A stretch of 64,000 bases of DNA from Marthasterias glacialis (Eukaryota > Echinodermata > Asteroidea > Forcipulatida > Asteriidae), in assembly GCA_911728455.2 (NCBI GenBank), contig OU452225.1, positions 3,660,160 through 3,724,159 on the forward strand. Reading direction: 5' to 3'. How positions within the stretch are numbered: the stretch's first letter is position 1; every line of letters begins with the position of its first letter. The notes beneath the pieces are model-generated. The model saw only the letters and a list, made by a program, of their open reading frames with translations, was not told where the DNA came from and did no database searches. Both the position numbers and the translations under genes were made by a program. Shown here piece after piece: positions 46,167 through 58,517 of this stretch.

Positions 46167-48457
46167 CTTTGTTTCCGTCTCAAAATCCCATAGCATTTGT
46201 ACACGTTTTTGTTCTTCCCTAATCTTAGAATGTGTAAGTATGACAAACTCAAATCCTATACTAAATTGAAGCTTAGGACATGAAGTTATCATAAAATAAA
46301 TTTGGTTGAAATTTTTAATTAATTAGCCGAGTTATAATGACGTGAATATTTAATTAGGCAATCTTGTAACTACCATATCTCAAGAAGTATACATCCGATC
46401 CTCAAACTTTTTTCAGTTATAGACTTGTCCTATATTGTAGATGTGATTTCTGGTCTAACATTTCCCGTCACGTCATCATGACATCATTTATAATGCGGGT
46501 TTTAATCTATGTACAAAAGGCATGGCTCAAAAAGTGGCCAGATTTGGAAAGTTTTTAACAATATTTTCTAAATAAGTTAATTGTTAGTTTCCTAAATTAC
46601 ATAAGATGTTTTGGAAAGTTAAACGCTTGTTATAAGAGATGTTCCAGATCACTAAAAACTAATAAAAGTACAATATCCAGGATAATTTAACGATTAAGTG
46701 ACAAATCGGACACCATGGCTAGCTGTTTCGATTGCGCAATCACGGCAATGCATTGGAGATTTCCTTGATATTTGAATCGTAACCGAGAGAGGACCTATAG
46801 TTAGTGTATAGCCCATTCTGTACGTGTAGGAACGATACATGCAACGTGCGTTTTGATAGGGTTTTCTTTAAAAGGCATTGGATGGTCATAAGTTACATAC
46901 CATCTTGTAGCTTATAAAATTTGTTAGTATGAAAAACACATTTTTTTCGTCGTGACGTCATCAGGGATGACCGTTATCGTCGCGTGAATATTTAATTAGT
47001 CAAGTTTGTGTCCGTCATATCTCAAAAAGTATATGTCCGATCCTCAAACTTTTTCAGTTATAGACTTGTCCTATGTTGTACATGTGATTTCTGGTCTAAC
47101 ATTTACCGTCACGTCATTATGACATCATTTTAACGGGGCTTTTAATCTATGTACAAAAGGCATAGGTTTTAAAAGTGTCCAGATTTGGACATTTTTGAAC
47201 ACATTTTTCAAAATAAATGCAATTTTAGGTTCCCTATTTAGCTCAAATCAATTTGAAAACAGAGAGAACAATACAAGTCATTTCAGACGGACATTAATCT
47301 TGGTGCAGTGTGTTTCTTCAGTAATTAACTGTTAATTGGTAACTCAGTCAACACCATAGCTATAAGTGCGTATGTACTGCACTAGATCGAAATTTCCCGA
47401 GACTTGAATATAACCATGTTTGCTTGTAATACTTCATGGGCGTAATGGTGGCAATGATCACTTTAGCTTTGCTGGTGCATCTTTTGGCCTCACTAGCTTA
47501 AGAAACTAATTAGTCACGTGACTGTCGCGTGAATATTTAATAAGCAACTCTTCATATCGCTATATCTGAAGAAGGGCACAACCGATCCTGAAACTTTTTC
47601 AGTTATAGACTTGTCCTATATTGTAGATGTGATTTCTGGTCTCACATTTACCGTCACGTCATTATGACATCACTTTAACGGGGCTTTTAATCTATGTACA
47701 AAAGGCATAGGTTTTAAAAGTGTCCAGATTTGGACATTTTTGAACACATTTTTCAAAATAAATGCAATTTTAGGTTCCCTATTTAGCTCAAATCAATTTG
47801 AAAACAGAGAACAATACAAGTCATTTCAGACTGACATTAATCTTGGTGCAGTGTGTTTCTTCAGTAATTAACTGTTAATTGGTAACTCAGTCAACACCAT
47901 AGCTATAAGTGCGTATGTACTGCACTAGATCGAAATTTACCGAGACTTGAATATAACTATGTATGCTTATAATACTTCACTGGCGTAATGGTGGCAATGA
48001 TCACTTTAGCCTTGCTGGTGCATCTTTTGGCCTCACTATCTTAAGAAACTAATTACTCACGTGACTGTCGCGTGAATATTTAATTAGCAACTCTTCATAT
48101 CGCTATTTCTGAAGAAGGGCACAACCGATTTTCAAACTTGTTTCGGTCATATTATAGTCATTGGGCATTAAAGATGAGCTTCGAGTTGACGTGACCTCGG
48201 GTTGACCTTAACATCCGGGTAAACCGGAAGTTGAACCATGACTTAAGAAGTACACAGCCAATTTTAAAAATCTTTTTCAATTATACAGTCCTTGAAAATT
48301 CAACATTACCCTCGGGATACCGTGACCGCATGTTGGTCTTAAATTGACGGCCAACCGGAAGCTTGACGATATCTCAAGAACTACAAATCAAGTACCTTAA
48401 GAAACAATAATCGGAACAGCTTTGATTTTGTCCTAGAGACAAAATCTTAATGTCTAG
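46163..48457 (+). mobile_element. Non-autonomous Helitron-like unit 1 of tandem array
   Basis: It starts with module B text (ACTTTGTTTCCGTCTCAAAA). It contains three blocks beginning GTCGCGTGAATATTTAAT (about 46979, 47525, 48069), spaced 545 bp apart, so one block is an extra tandem copy. It ends in the stem GATTTTGTC/GACAAAATC (48424-48446), spacer TTAATGT, CTAG (48454-48457) and then TTATTATT. It has no coding capacity. Confidence 0.6.
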
Positions 48458-48470
48458 TTATTATTATTAT

Positions 48471-50215
48471 ACATTTGTTTCTGTCTCAAAATCCCATAGC
48501 ATTTGTACACGTTTTTGTTCGTCCCTAATCTTAGAATGTGTAAGTATGACAAACTCAAATCTTATACTAAATTGAAGCTTTGGACATGAAGTTATCATAA
48601 AATAAATTTGGTTGAAATTTTTAATTAATTAGACGAGTTATAATGACGTGAATATTAAATTAGGCAATCTTGAAACTACCATATCTCAAGAAGTATACAT
48701 CCGATCATCAAACTTTTTTCAGTTATAGACTTGTCCTATATTGTAGATGTGATTTCTGGTCTAACATTTCCCGTCACGTCATCATGACATCATTTATAAT
48801 GCGGGTTTTAATCTATGTACAAAAGGCATGGCTCAAAAGTGTCCAGATTTGGAAAGTTTTTAACACAATATTTTCTAAATAAGTTAATTGTTAGTTTCCT
48901 AAATTACATAAGATGTTTTGGAAAGTTAAACGCTTATTATAAGAGATGTTCCAGGTCATTAAAAACTAATAAAAGTACAATATCCAGGATAATTTAACGA
49001 TTAAGTGACAAATCGGACACCATGGCTAGCTGTTTTGATTGCGCAATCACAGCAATGCATTGGAGATTTCCTTGATATTTGAATCGTAACCGAGAGAGTA
49101 CCTATAGTTAGTGTATAGCCCATTCTGTATGTGTACGAACGATACATGCAACGTGCGTTTTGATAGGGTTTTCTTTAAAAGGCATTGGATGGTCATAAGT
49201 TACATACCATCTTGTAGCTTATAAAATTTGTTAGTATGAAAAACACATTTTTGTCGTCGTGACGTCATCAGGGATGACCGTTATCGTCGCGTGAATATTT
49301 AATTAGTCAAGTTTGTGTCCGTCATATCTCAAAAAGTATACGTCCGATCCTCAAACTTTTTCAGTTATAGACTTGTCCTATATTGTAGATGTGATTTCTG
49401 GTCTAACATTTACCGTCACGTCATTATGACATCATTTTAACGGGGCTTTTAATCTATGTACAAAAGGCATAGGTTTTAAAAGTGTCCAGATTTTGACATT
49501 TTTGAACACATTTTTCAAAATAAATGCAATTTTAGGTTCCCTATTTAGCTCAAATCAATTTGAAAACAGAGAGAACAATACAAGTCATTTCAGACTGACA
49601 TTAATTATAGTGCAGTGTGTTTCTCCAGTAATTAACTGTTAATTGGTAACTCAGTCAACACCATAGCTATTAGTGCGTATGTACTGCACTAGATCGAAAT
49701 TTACCGCGACTGGAATATAACCATGTACGCTTATGATACTTCATAAGCGTAATGGTGGCAATGATCACTTTAGCTTTGCTGGTGCATCTTTTGGCCTCAC
49801 TAGCTTAAGAAACTAATTACTCACGTGATTGTCGCGTGAATATTTAATAAGCAACTCTTCATATCGCTATATCTGAAGAAGGGCACAACCGATTTTCAAA
49901 CTTGTTTCAGTCATATAGTCAGTGGGCATTAAAGATGAGCTTCGAGTTGTCGTGACCTCTGGTTGACCTTAACTTCCGGGTCAACCGGAAGTTGAACCAT
50001 GACTGAAGAAGTACACAGCCAATTTTTAAAATCTTTTCCAATTATATAGTCCTTGAAAATTCAACATTACCCTCGGGATACCGTGACCGCATGTTGGTCT
50101 TAAATTCAGGGTCAATCGGAAGCTTGACGATATCTCAAGAACTACAAATCAAGTACCTTAAGAAACAATATTCGGAACAGCTTTGTGATTGTTGATTACA
50201 ATCACATTATATCTA

Positions 50216-50216
<1 letters not shown>
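48471..50216 (+). mobile_element. Non-autonomous Helitron-like unit 2 of tandem array
   Basis: Very similar to unit 1 but with two GTCGCGTGAATATTTAAT blocks (49287, 49832). The 3' hairpin has a different stem, GTGATTGT/ACAATCAC (50185-50205), yet the same 7-nt spacing to CTAG (50213-50216), and it is again followed by TTATTATT. The short frames at 48670-48997 are not supported as genes. Confidence 0.62.
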
Positions 50217-50270
<54 letters not shown>

Positions 50271-50272
<2 letters not shown>

Positions 50273-51860
50273 CTTTGTTTCCGTCTCAAAATACCATAGC
50301 ATTTGTACACGTTTTTGTTCTTCCCTAATCTTAGAATGTGTAAGTATGACAAACTCAAATCTTATACTAAATTGAAGCTTAGGACATGAAGTTATAAAAT
50401 AAATTTGGTTGAAATTTTTAATTAATTAGCCGAGTTATAATGACGTGAATATTTAATTAGGCAATCTTGTAACTACCATATCTCAAGAAGTATACATCCG
50501 ATCCTCAAACTTTTTTCAGTTATAGACTTGTCCTATATTGTAGATGTGATTTCTGATCTAACATTTCTCGTCACGTCATCATGACATCATTTATAATGCG
50601 GGTTTTAATCTATGTACAAAAGGCATGGCTCAAAAAGTGTCCAGATTTGGAAAGTTTTTAACACAATATTTTCTAAATAAGTTAATTGTTAGTTTCCTAA
50701 ATTACATAAGATGTTTTGGAAAGTTAAACGCTTATTATAAGAGATGTTCCAGGTCATTAAAAACTAATAAAAGTACAATATCCAGGATAATTTAACGATT
50801 AAGTGTCAAATCGGACACCATGGCTAGCTGTTTTGATTGCGCAATCACGGCAATGCATTGGAGATTTCCTTGATATTTGAATCGTAACCGAGAGAGTACC
50901 TATAGTTAGTGTGTAGCCCATTCTGTATGTGTACGAACGATACATGCAACGTGCGTTTTGATAGGGTTTTCTTTAAAAGGCATTGGATGGTCATAAGTTA
51001 CATACCATCTTGTAGCTTATCAAATTTGTTAGTATGAAAAACACATTTTTTTCGTCATGACGTCATCAGGGATGACCGTTATCGTCGCGTGAATATTTAA
51101 TTAGTCAAGTTTGTGTCCGTCATATCTCAAAAAGTATACGTCCGAACCTCAAACTTTTTCAGTTATAGACTTGTCCTATATTGTAGATGTGATTTCTGGT
51201 CTAACATTTACCGTCACGTCATTGTGACATCATTTTAACGGGGCTTTTAATCTTGTACAAAAGGCATAGGTTTTAAAAGTGTCCAGATTTGGACATTTTT
51301 GAACACATTTTTCAAAATAAATGCAATTTTAGGTTCCCTATTTAGCTCAAATCAATTTGAAAACAGAGGGAACAATACAAGTCATTTCAGACTGACATTA
51401 ATCTTGGTGCAGTGTGTTTCTTCAGTAATTAACTGTTAATTGGTAACTCAGTCAACACCATAGCTATAAGTGCGTATGTACTGAACTAGATCGAAATTTA
51501 CCGCGATTTAAATACAATCATAGGCTTATAATACTGCATGGGCGTAATGGTGGCAATGATCACTTTAGCTTTGGTGGTGCATCTTTTGGGCTTAACTAGC
51601 TTACGAATCTAAGTACTCACGTGACTGTCGCGTGAATATTTAATAAGCAACTCTTCATATCGCTATATCTGAAGAAGGGCACAACCGATTTTCAAACTTG
51701 TTCGGTCATAGTCATTGGGCATTAAAGATGACTTCGAGTTGACGTGACCTCGGGTTGACCTTAACATCTGGGTAAACCGGAAGTTGAACCATGACTGAAG
51801 AAGTATACAGCCAATTTTAAAAATCTTTTTCAATGATATAGTCCTTGAAAATTCAACATT
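50271..51860 (+). mobile_element. Helitron-like unit 3, truncated at its 3' side
   Basis: It follows unit 2 closely up to CCTTGAAAATTCAACATT. There it switches, at about 51860, to module A (TTATTCCTAACGGACTTCCG). The usual 3' end (ACCCTCGGGATACCG...hairpin-CTAG) is missing. Confidence 0.6.
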
Positions 51861-52600
51861 TTATTCCTAACGGACTTCCGGGCCCACGTTATTGTAACGA
51901 AGATTTCTCGTCGTTGACAAGTTCGAGATGGTTCTAGACTACGAAAAATAATGTTTCTAAATTCCAACCGGTCTTCCGGGTCAACGTATTTGCATAGGAT
52001 TTTCTTGTTTAGAAGATCGAGATCGCGCAGGGCTGTGTTTGCAGACGACCTTGAATATGCATGTACTCCGCGAGAGATTTGAAGCTTCTGAACGGGCCAA
52101 GCTTCTGTGAAGATCTGGTACAGAGCTACGACATCAACGGATGTCCAGCTGTTGATGCGATTTTGATTCGCCAGAAATGATTATTATGCCTATATGCCAA
52201 ATACAGAACTTAAACGTGTAGTACAACTACAAACGTTTGAAGCAACCTTTTTCCAGGCTTGGTCAGGGTAGGCCCTACTAAATTCAGAAGTCGAGAGCTT
52301 CTCACACGCATGCGACCGTCCTCATAACACCCGTGGTCAGGAGCATTTTAACGAGCAAAGCTTCTGTGCAAACCTGGTACAGAGCTACGATGGTAACGGA
52401 TATTCAGGAGGCCACATTAGCTGTTGATGTGATTTCGTAATTCTCCAGAAATGAAACCAAACAGTACAACTATATTATTTTTGGAGGATTTGGGAGTTTT
52501 CGAGGTATCCAAATCAATGTTCAAATGCTTAACTGCGTGAATTAAATGTCATGGGACAAACAGTTCCTTGTGCGCTTGATCGTCGTAGCAAAGGTTCATG
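51861..52600. repeat. Dispersed repeat module A and decayed continuation
   Basis: It contains AACGGACTTCCGGGCCCACG, AAATTCCAACCGGTCTTCCG and GAACGGGCCAAGCTTCTGTG in the order seen at 20.65 kb. A second, weaker copy of the AAGCTTCTGTG...CTGGTACAGAGCTACGA part follows at about 52355-52440. Confidence 0.55.
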
Positions 52601-54639
52601 TGTGATCCTAAAAAAAGACTGTACTCAGTAATAAAAAGACGCTTCACACACAAACATAATGTTAAATATTTTAATATACAATGATCCTAAATGGTAATCA
52701 TTTAAAACAAGAAACAATGTTTATGATATTTAATTTTTTTTTAAATAAATCAAAATACAACCAAAATGATGTGACATTTAGAATTAAAACTATCTGCAGC
52801 ATTTGATGTATTTTTTTTTCAGGATAGTTGTATTATTCTATTCTCACAGATCTTTTTGTTACAACCCTCCTTGTTATTACTGTATGTTGTCTGTGCACAG
52901 TGCTTTCAAATATTATTGACTGAACTGGTCATACATGGCCAAATGGGAGACTTTGAGACATAAATTACAGTGGCAGCAGACATACTGGTTCATTATGCAA
53001 TACATTTTTAAAAAATTTAAGAGGTGTTTATTTTTGAACCGAAACCCCAGTATGTCTGTTGGCATATCCTCTAAGCCTCCCATTTCATGGCTTCGCTTAC
53101 GCTTACCAAAACAGAAACAAATGGTGCTTATGGTTGCAGAAAATTCCAAGATTACATGATTCTATTTCATAGTTTACTGAAGAATGTCAGTAACTAACGA
53201 TATTTTACATACTCAACAGAGGCAGAAATTCTGAGGTAACCTAGAAAAATTAGGGAATGGTTCCCTGAGCAGTAATAATAATAAATAAAGAAAGAAATAA
53301 TAAATAAATAAATAAATGAAAATAAAAAAATACACAAAATCACAAAATTATGTTTTTCTCCTGCTTGCCTCTCCCCAAACGAAAGTGTCTCGTCATGCCA
53401 TTGGCCATACAAGTAGCACCATGAAATTTGGCCTTGATACCAGCTGGTTGTCCATCCAACTTCTCAAAGTCAACCACATCACAGCTTATTTAGAGACATG
53501 TCAAAACACGTACCTTCTAAGGTTTGTCAATATTACTATTACCCCCCACAATTGACCACATTATTGCATTATAAAGTGAAATTACATATTTACTGTATCA
53601 ATAGCTAATGTGAACCGAACATGTGTGTAATATCAATATTTACAGCAAGTTCCAGCATTATTTTGAATACTTTATTTTATCAGGAACCATTGTACGATAT
53701 TGACTTTACATCAGTAACAGTACATATACATGTACAATTTACTTCCTCTAAATACCAGGGCACCAGGACATAATGTGATGGTAACCTGGTTCTGCTCAGC
53801 AATTTTTTTCTGAACATAGTAAATTCCTGCGTTTTGTGCTCTAATAGAGTCAATGAACCTACAATGTAGAAAGCATATTACACAAGAGTTATGACATACA
53901 CAAATAATATATTACCCCTACTATTAAAGTAGCATTTTATACACTAGGTACATCAAAGATGTACATGTACATGCACACCAATACTTAATTTGTGCATGTT
54001 ATACAACAGTGATTCTAAGCACAGAGATTACACAGCTGACACAAGATTTGTGCATGTTTTGTGCATGAGGAAATTGTCTCTCTGTGTCCATAACACACAC
54101 CCCCTGTGTTTACATTAAGAAACAATTGTACAATTTGCAGTACATCTTCTAAGGCCTTTTTTTCAAATGGATTATCATACATTTACATAATATCATATCA
54201 AATTCAATAATTCTACATGTTAATTCATTATTTGCTATATACTATGATATAGTTTTGATATGTATCAAATCACATGTCATATACTCTCCTTACAGCAATT
54301 TATCCTAGGATCAATTTACTTAAACTTGTTTTTAAAGGGCTATTTGTTAACTGCTACCCCTCTCTATCTTCTGTTGATATATGTTATGTAGAAATAATAA
54401 TAATAATAAATGATACTTATAGAGTGCCTTACATTAAAATTAAATCACAAAGTGCTTTACAGTGACAGACCCACTTAAAACAACAACAAATAGTGATCAA
54501 TAAAAATTGAAAAAGCTCTTTAAATAAGAATTAAGTTACTTTAAGACAACCGTGTATACCTTTATACAGTTGGAATTTTAATTTTAAGATTCACTAATGT
54601 AGCACCTTGGTACAACAATCAATATATGTGTGTGAAGTG
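52601..54639. other. Distal 3' region of Helentron copy 2, non-coding
   Basis: It has faint similarity to 23.6-25.8 kb. There are no recognised proteins; opposing frames at 52913-53159 cover the same DNA and have no motifs. A retroposon tail is at 54391-54470. Confidence 0.4.
54391..54470 (-). repeat. Retroposon-like 3' tail with (ATT)n, minus strand
   Basis: On the minus strand it reads CACTGTAAAGCACTTTGTG, then AGGCACTCTATAAGTATCAT and an ATT run. This is the same design as the tails near 1620 and 6150 on the plus strand. Confidence 0.45.
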
Positions 54640-54905
54640 ATCTACAACGACTACAACCGAGGGAGATGGTGATGTGGTCTTTCACTTGATGTGGTCCTAC
54701 ATGTGGTCCTACAACCGAGGGAGATGGTGATGTAGTCTTTCACCTCATGTGGTGTTACAACTGAGGGAGATGGTGATGTGGTCTTTCACTTGATATGGTC
54801 CTACAACCGAGGGAGATGGCATGTGTTCTTTTACATGTAGCTGATGTGGTTCTACAACTGAAGTAGATGGCGATGTAGTCTTTTACCTGCGGATCATGTT
54901 GTCCA
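54640..54905. repeat. Five-fold tandem repeat of an exon-like segment
   Basis: Units of roughly 45-60 bp of the form CTACAACCGAGGGAGATGGT plus GATGTGGTCTTTCACTTGAT repeat with variation. The last unit ends at TTTTACCTGCGG, the complement of a CCGCAG|GTAAAA acceptor, matching the candidate terminal exon at 25868-25914. Confidence 0.65.
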
Positions 54906-55285
54906 ATGTTATCTTTATGTACAGCTGTTGTATAGCTCCTGTAAATCCAAGTATCATGAAATAAATGAAACTAATACTAATAATTAAATGTATTGAATAA
55001 TGTGAAGTAGTTTTAAATTTGTAATCAGTTTGCGCTGGCTAACATTATCAACAATTATAGAAAAGCTTATTTTGTTGAGAAACTCAGGGTTCTCTATACA
55101 GCTCTTAAATTTTAAAGCACTTTTAAGTATATGTTCATGTTCTGTAATGCACTTGTATTATTATTATTTATGACATATTCAACACATATTTGAAATGGAT
55201 TGTACAACACTTATACGCCACCGTCACATACAGTGTATGGACAGTTAAGCATGCATGCACTTCTCAGGTATGAAAACAAACTTAC

Positions 55286-55389
55286 CAACCAGTTGATCTT
55301 TACAACATAGGAAACTGTCGCATTATAGGTACATGTTCACCATGGTAACACTCCAGGAATGCCATTCCGTAGTATACTCAACATCACAG
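55286..55389 (-). pseudogene. Decayed counterpart of the Cys-rich exon (Helentron 2 side)
   Basis: On the minus strand it lies between TTTTTGTATAG and GTTG|GTAAG, as at 26281-26386. The aligned frame reads CDVEYTTEWHSW and then a TAA stop before CDSFLCC. Splice signals are kept but the reading frame is not. Confidence 0.4.
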
Positions 55390-55899
55390 CTATACAAAAA
55401 ACATGAAACATTTTTTGTTAAAACTAGCAACTGTTACTTAATACAAATATTGCATAATTGTACAGAACACAGTCAATTGGAAGATAATTAATATTAAGTC
55501 ATCAAGTTACTGTATGGGAAAAACTGACCACCAGTCTTCAAATATTAACACATTTAAAAAAATGATCAAATAAATTGTTCTCGTAAAGTAATTCTCAATT
55601 TCAACCATACTTGTTGCAAGAACTTTCACTGAAATAAAAACAAAAAAAAAATTAATATCTTTTTTTGTTTGCAGCACACCAATATGAATTATGCTAAAGA
55701 ACATGGTGTTTGAGGCTTAACCAATAATATTTTTGCTTTCAAAAACATCATGTCATCTAAATTTGAAGAGCACAGTGTCACTATACAGTGGAAATGGTAA
55801 ACGTATGTGCTACAACTTCTAAATTATGGCAACATCACTTACATTTAAGGGCTATCGTGTCACCATATTCAGGCAAATTCGACTAGGGACTCAAACTTT

Positions 55900-57715
55900 A
55901 CTTCAGCACACTAGACTCCCTGGTGAGCAAGGTCATGATGTTCAGCACATTACACTCGGTAGGTAAACTAGTCCCGGGAGGGCAGACTTGATAAGCGAAG
56001 TAGACTCCCAGGTGAGCATGGTCATGATGGCACCCAACTTCAGGGCATTAGACTTGGTTGGTGAAGTAGAGTCCTAGGTAGGAAGGGTCATGATGTGACC
56101 CCACTTCAGCACACTAGACTCGGTAGGTGAAGTAGAGTCCCAGATGTGTAGGGTCATGATGTCAACCCACTTCAACACACTAGACTTGGTGGGTGAAGTA
56201 CACTCCCAGGTGGACAGGGTCATAATGTCACCCCACTTCAACACACTAGACTCGAAAGGTGAAGTTGAATCCCAGATGGGTAGGGTCATGGTGTCAACCC
56301 ACTTCAGCACAGTAGACTCAGTAGGTGAAGTAGAGTCCCAGATGGGCAGCGTCATGATGTCACCCCACTTCAGCACACTAGACTCGGTAGGTGAAATAGT
56401 GTCCCTGGTGGTCAGGGCCATGATGTCACCCCACTTCAGCAAACTAGACTCGAAAGGTTAAGTTGAATCCCAGATGGGTAGGGTCATGGTGTCAACCCAC
56501 TTAATCACACTAGATTTGGTAGGCAAAACAGACTCTCCAGTCCCAGATGGGCAGGGTCATGATGTCATCCCACTTCAGCACACTAGACTCGGTAGGTGAA
56601 GTAGTGTCCCAGGTGGTCAGGGTCATGATGTCACCCCACTTCAGCAAACTAGACTCGGTAGGTGACGTAGAGTCCCAGGTGGGCAGGATCATGATGTCAC
56701 CCCACTTCAGTACACTAGACTCAGTAGGTGAAGTAGAGTCGCAAATGGGTAGGGTCATGATGTCACCCGACTTAATCACACTAGATTCAGTAGGTGAAGT
56801 AGAGTCCCAGATGGGTTGGGTCATGATGTCACCCCACTTCAGCAAACTAGACTCGAAAGGTGAAGTAGAGTCCCAAATGGGTAGGGTCATGATGTCACCC
56901 CACTTCAGCAAACTAGACTCAGTAGGTGAAGTAGAGTCCCAGGTGAGCAGAGTCATGATGTCACCCCACTTCAGCACACTAGACTCAGTAGGTACTACAG
57001 TTCCAGGAGGGCAGACTTGATAAGCGAAGTAGACTCCCAGGTGAGCATGGTCATGATGTCACCCCACTTCAGCACACTAGACTCGGTAGGTAAAGTAGTC
57101 CCAGATGTGTAGGGTTATGATGTCAACCCACTTCAGCACACTAGACTTGGTGGGTGAAGTACACTCCCAGATGGACAGGGTCATATTGTCACCCCACTTC
57201 AACACACTAGACTCGAAAGGTGAAGTTGAGTCCCAGATGGGTAGGGTCATGGTGTCAACCCACTTAATCACACTAGATTCGGTAGGCTAAACAGACTCTC
57301 AGATAGGCAGGGTCATGATGTCACCCCACTTCAGCACACTAGACTCAATAGGTGAAATAGAGTCCCAGATGGGCAGGGTCATGATGTCACCCCACTTCAG
57401 CACACTAGACTCGGTAGGTGAAGTAGAGTCCCAGGTGGGCAGAGTCATGATATCACCCCACTTCAGCACACTAGACTCGGTAGGTGAAGCAGAGTTCCAG
57501 ATGTGTAGGGTCATGGTGTCACCCCACTTCAGCACACTAGACTGGGTAGTTGGAGTAGAGTCCCAGGTGGGCAGGGTCTTGATGTCACCCCACTTCAGCA
57601 CACTAGACTCGGTAGGTGAAGAAGAGTTCCACATAGGCAGGGTCATGATGTCAACCCACTTCAGCACACTTGACTCAATAAGTGAAGTAGACTCTCAGGG
57701 GAGCAGGGTCACAAT
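55900..57715. repeat. 66-bp minisatellite array of Helentron copy 2
   Basis: There are about 27 units of the form ACTCGGTAGGTGAAGTAGAG, then TCCCAGATGGGCAGGGTCAT and GATGTCACCCCACTTCAGCA plus CACTAG. The unit is again 66 bp and aligns base for base with the 26.9-29.9 kb unit, though the consensus differs at several places. Both strands stay open for long runs (for example 56510-56977 minus and 56547-57020 plus), an effect of the 66-bp period. It ends about 800 bp before the transposase stop, as in copy 1. Confidence 0.92.
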
Positions 57716-58517
57716 AATACCCTCTTGCATTACAGAAGACATTTTGCGTGACAAAGAAAATTCAGTTTTGTAGTGTTTTTGTGATTATTGCAATTACAAT
57801 TATGTTCCGGTGTAAGGGCTTTGGGCAAATTTTTAACTTCACTTACTCATTAAATTTACACAACCTTGTTTGATCAATACATGTACTTACAGAGTACTGT
57901 GTGTTGATCATCAGTACCAACTGTCATGAACATTCATTATGGAACACTTCTTCCGCATGCTGGTCTTGTATAATGACAGTTTATCATCTGCATATAATTC
58001 AAAATAAAATAAATGAATTGTTCAAAATCGTTCACTTTTTTTGTGGACATAACCAAGTATTTATATTATTTCAATAGTTTGTTTTCACTAGCAGCGCATT
58101 TCATGTGCAATAATTTAGCAAATTCAAGATCCATGTTCTTTTTCTAATGACAAACTTTGTCCAAAAATACACATTGATTGTAGTACAAATACATATTCAC
58201 TTTCACATACTCGCTCTTACACTTATAATGTTTTTACTTTGACTTCTTATTAAATGATATCTTGTTATAGAATCATTGCTGATGTGCCGCAGATAATTTT
58301 TTGTTAAATTCTCAATAAAATGTTATTGAGCTGTTGTTCTGGAGAGAAATTAACAATAGTTGTTTTCAGCTTTTTGTTTCACTACAATTACTCATAGTGT
58401 GTAAATGTCAAAATAAAAGAAAATACTAATTTGAATTATTCACATCTTTCATCTAAAGTCATGTAACTCATAGATTAAATCTATTCTTGACATTTTTCCA
58501 TTCTTATTTTCAGTACG
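57716..58517 (-). other. Proximal 3' region of Helentron 2, spliced-UTR-like
   Basis: On the minus strand TTATATGCAG|ATGATAAAC (about 57987) to GTACTCT|GTAAGT (about 57893) forms an exon-like segment of about 95 bp, conserved with 30110-30212. It is non-coding because of several stops. The rest is AT-rich. Confidence 0.35.

Noticed and set aside
56074-57773. Protein-like 22-residue repeats on both strands of the second array
   Set aside because: Both strands are open at once, which is expected from a 66-bp period and argues against a real protein.
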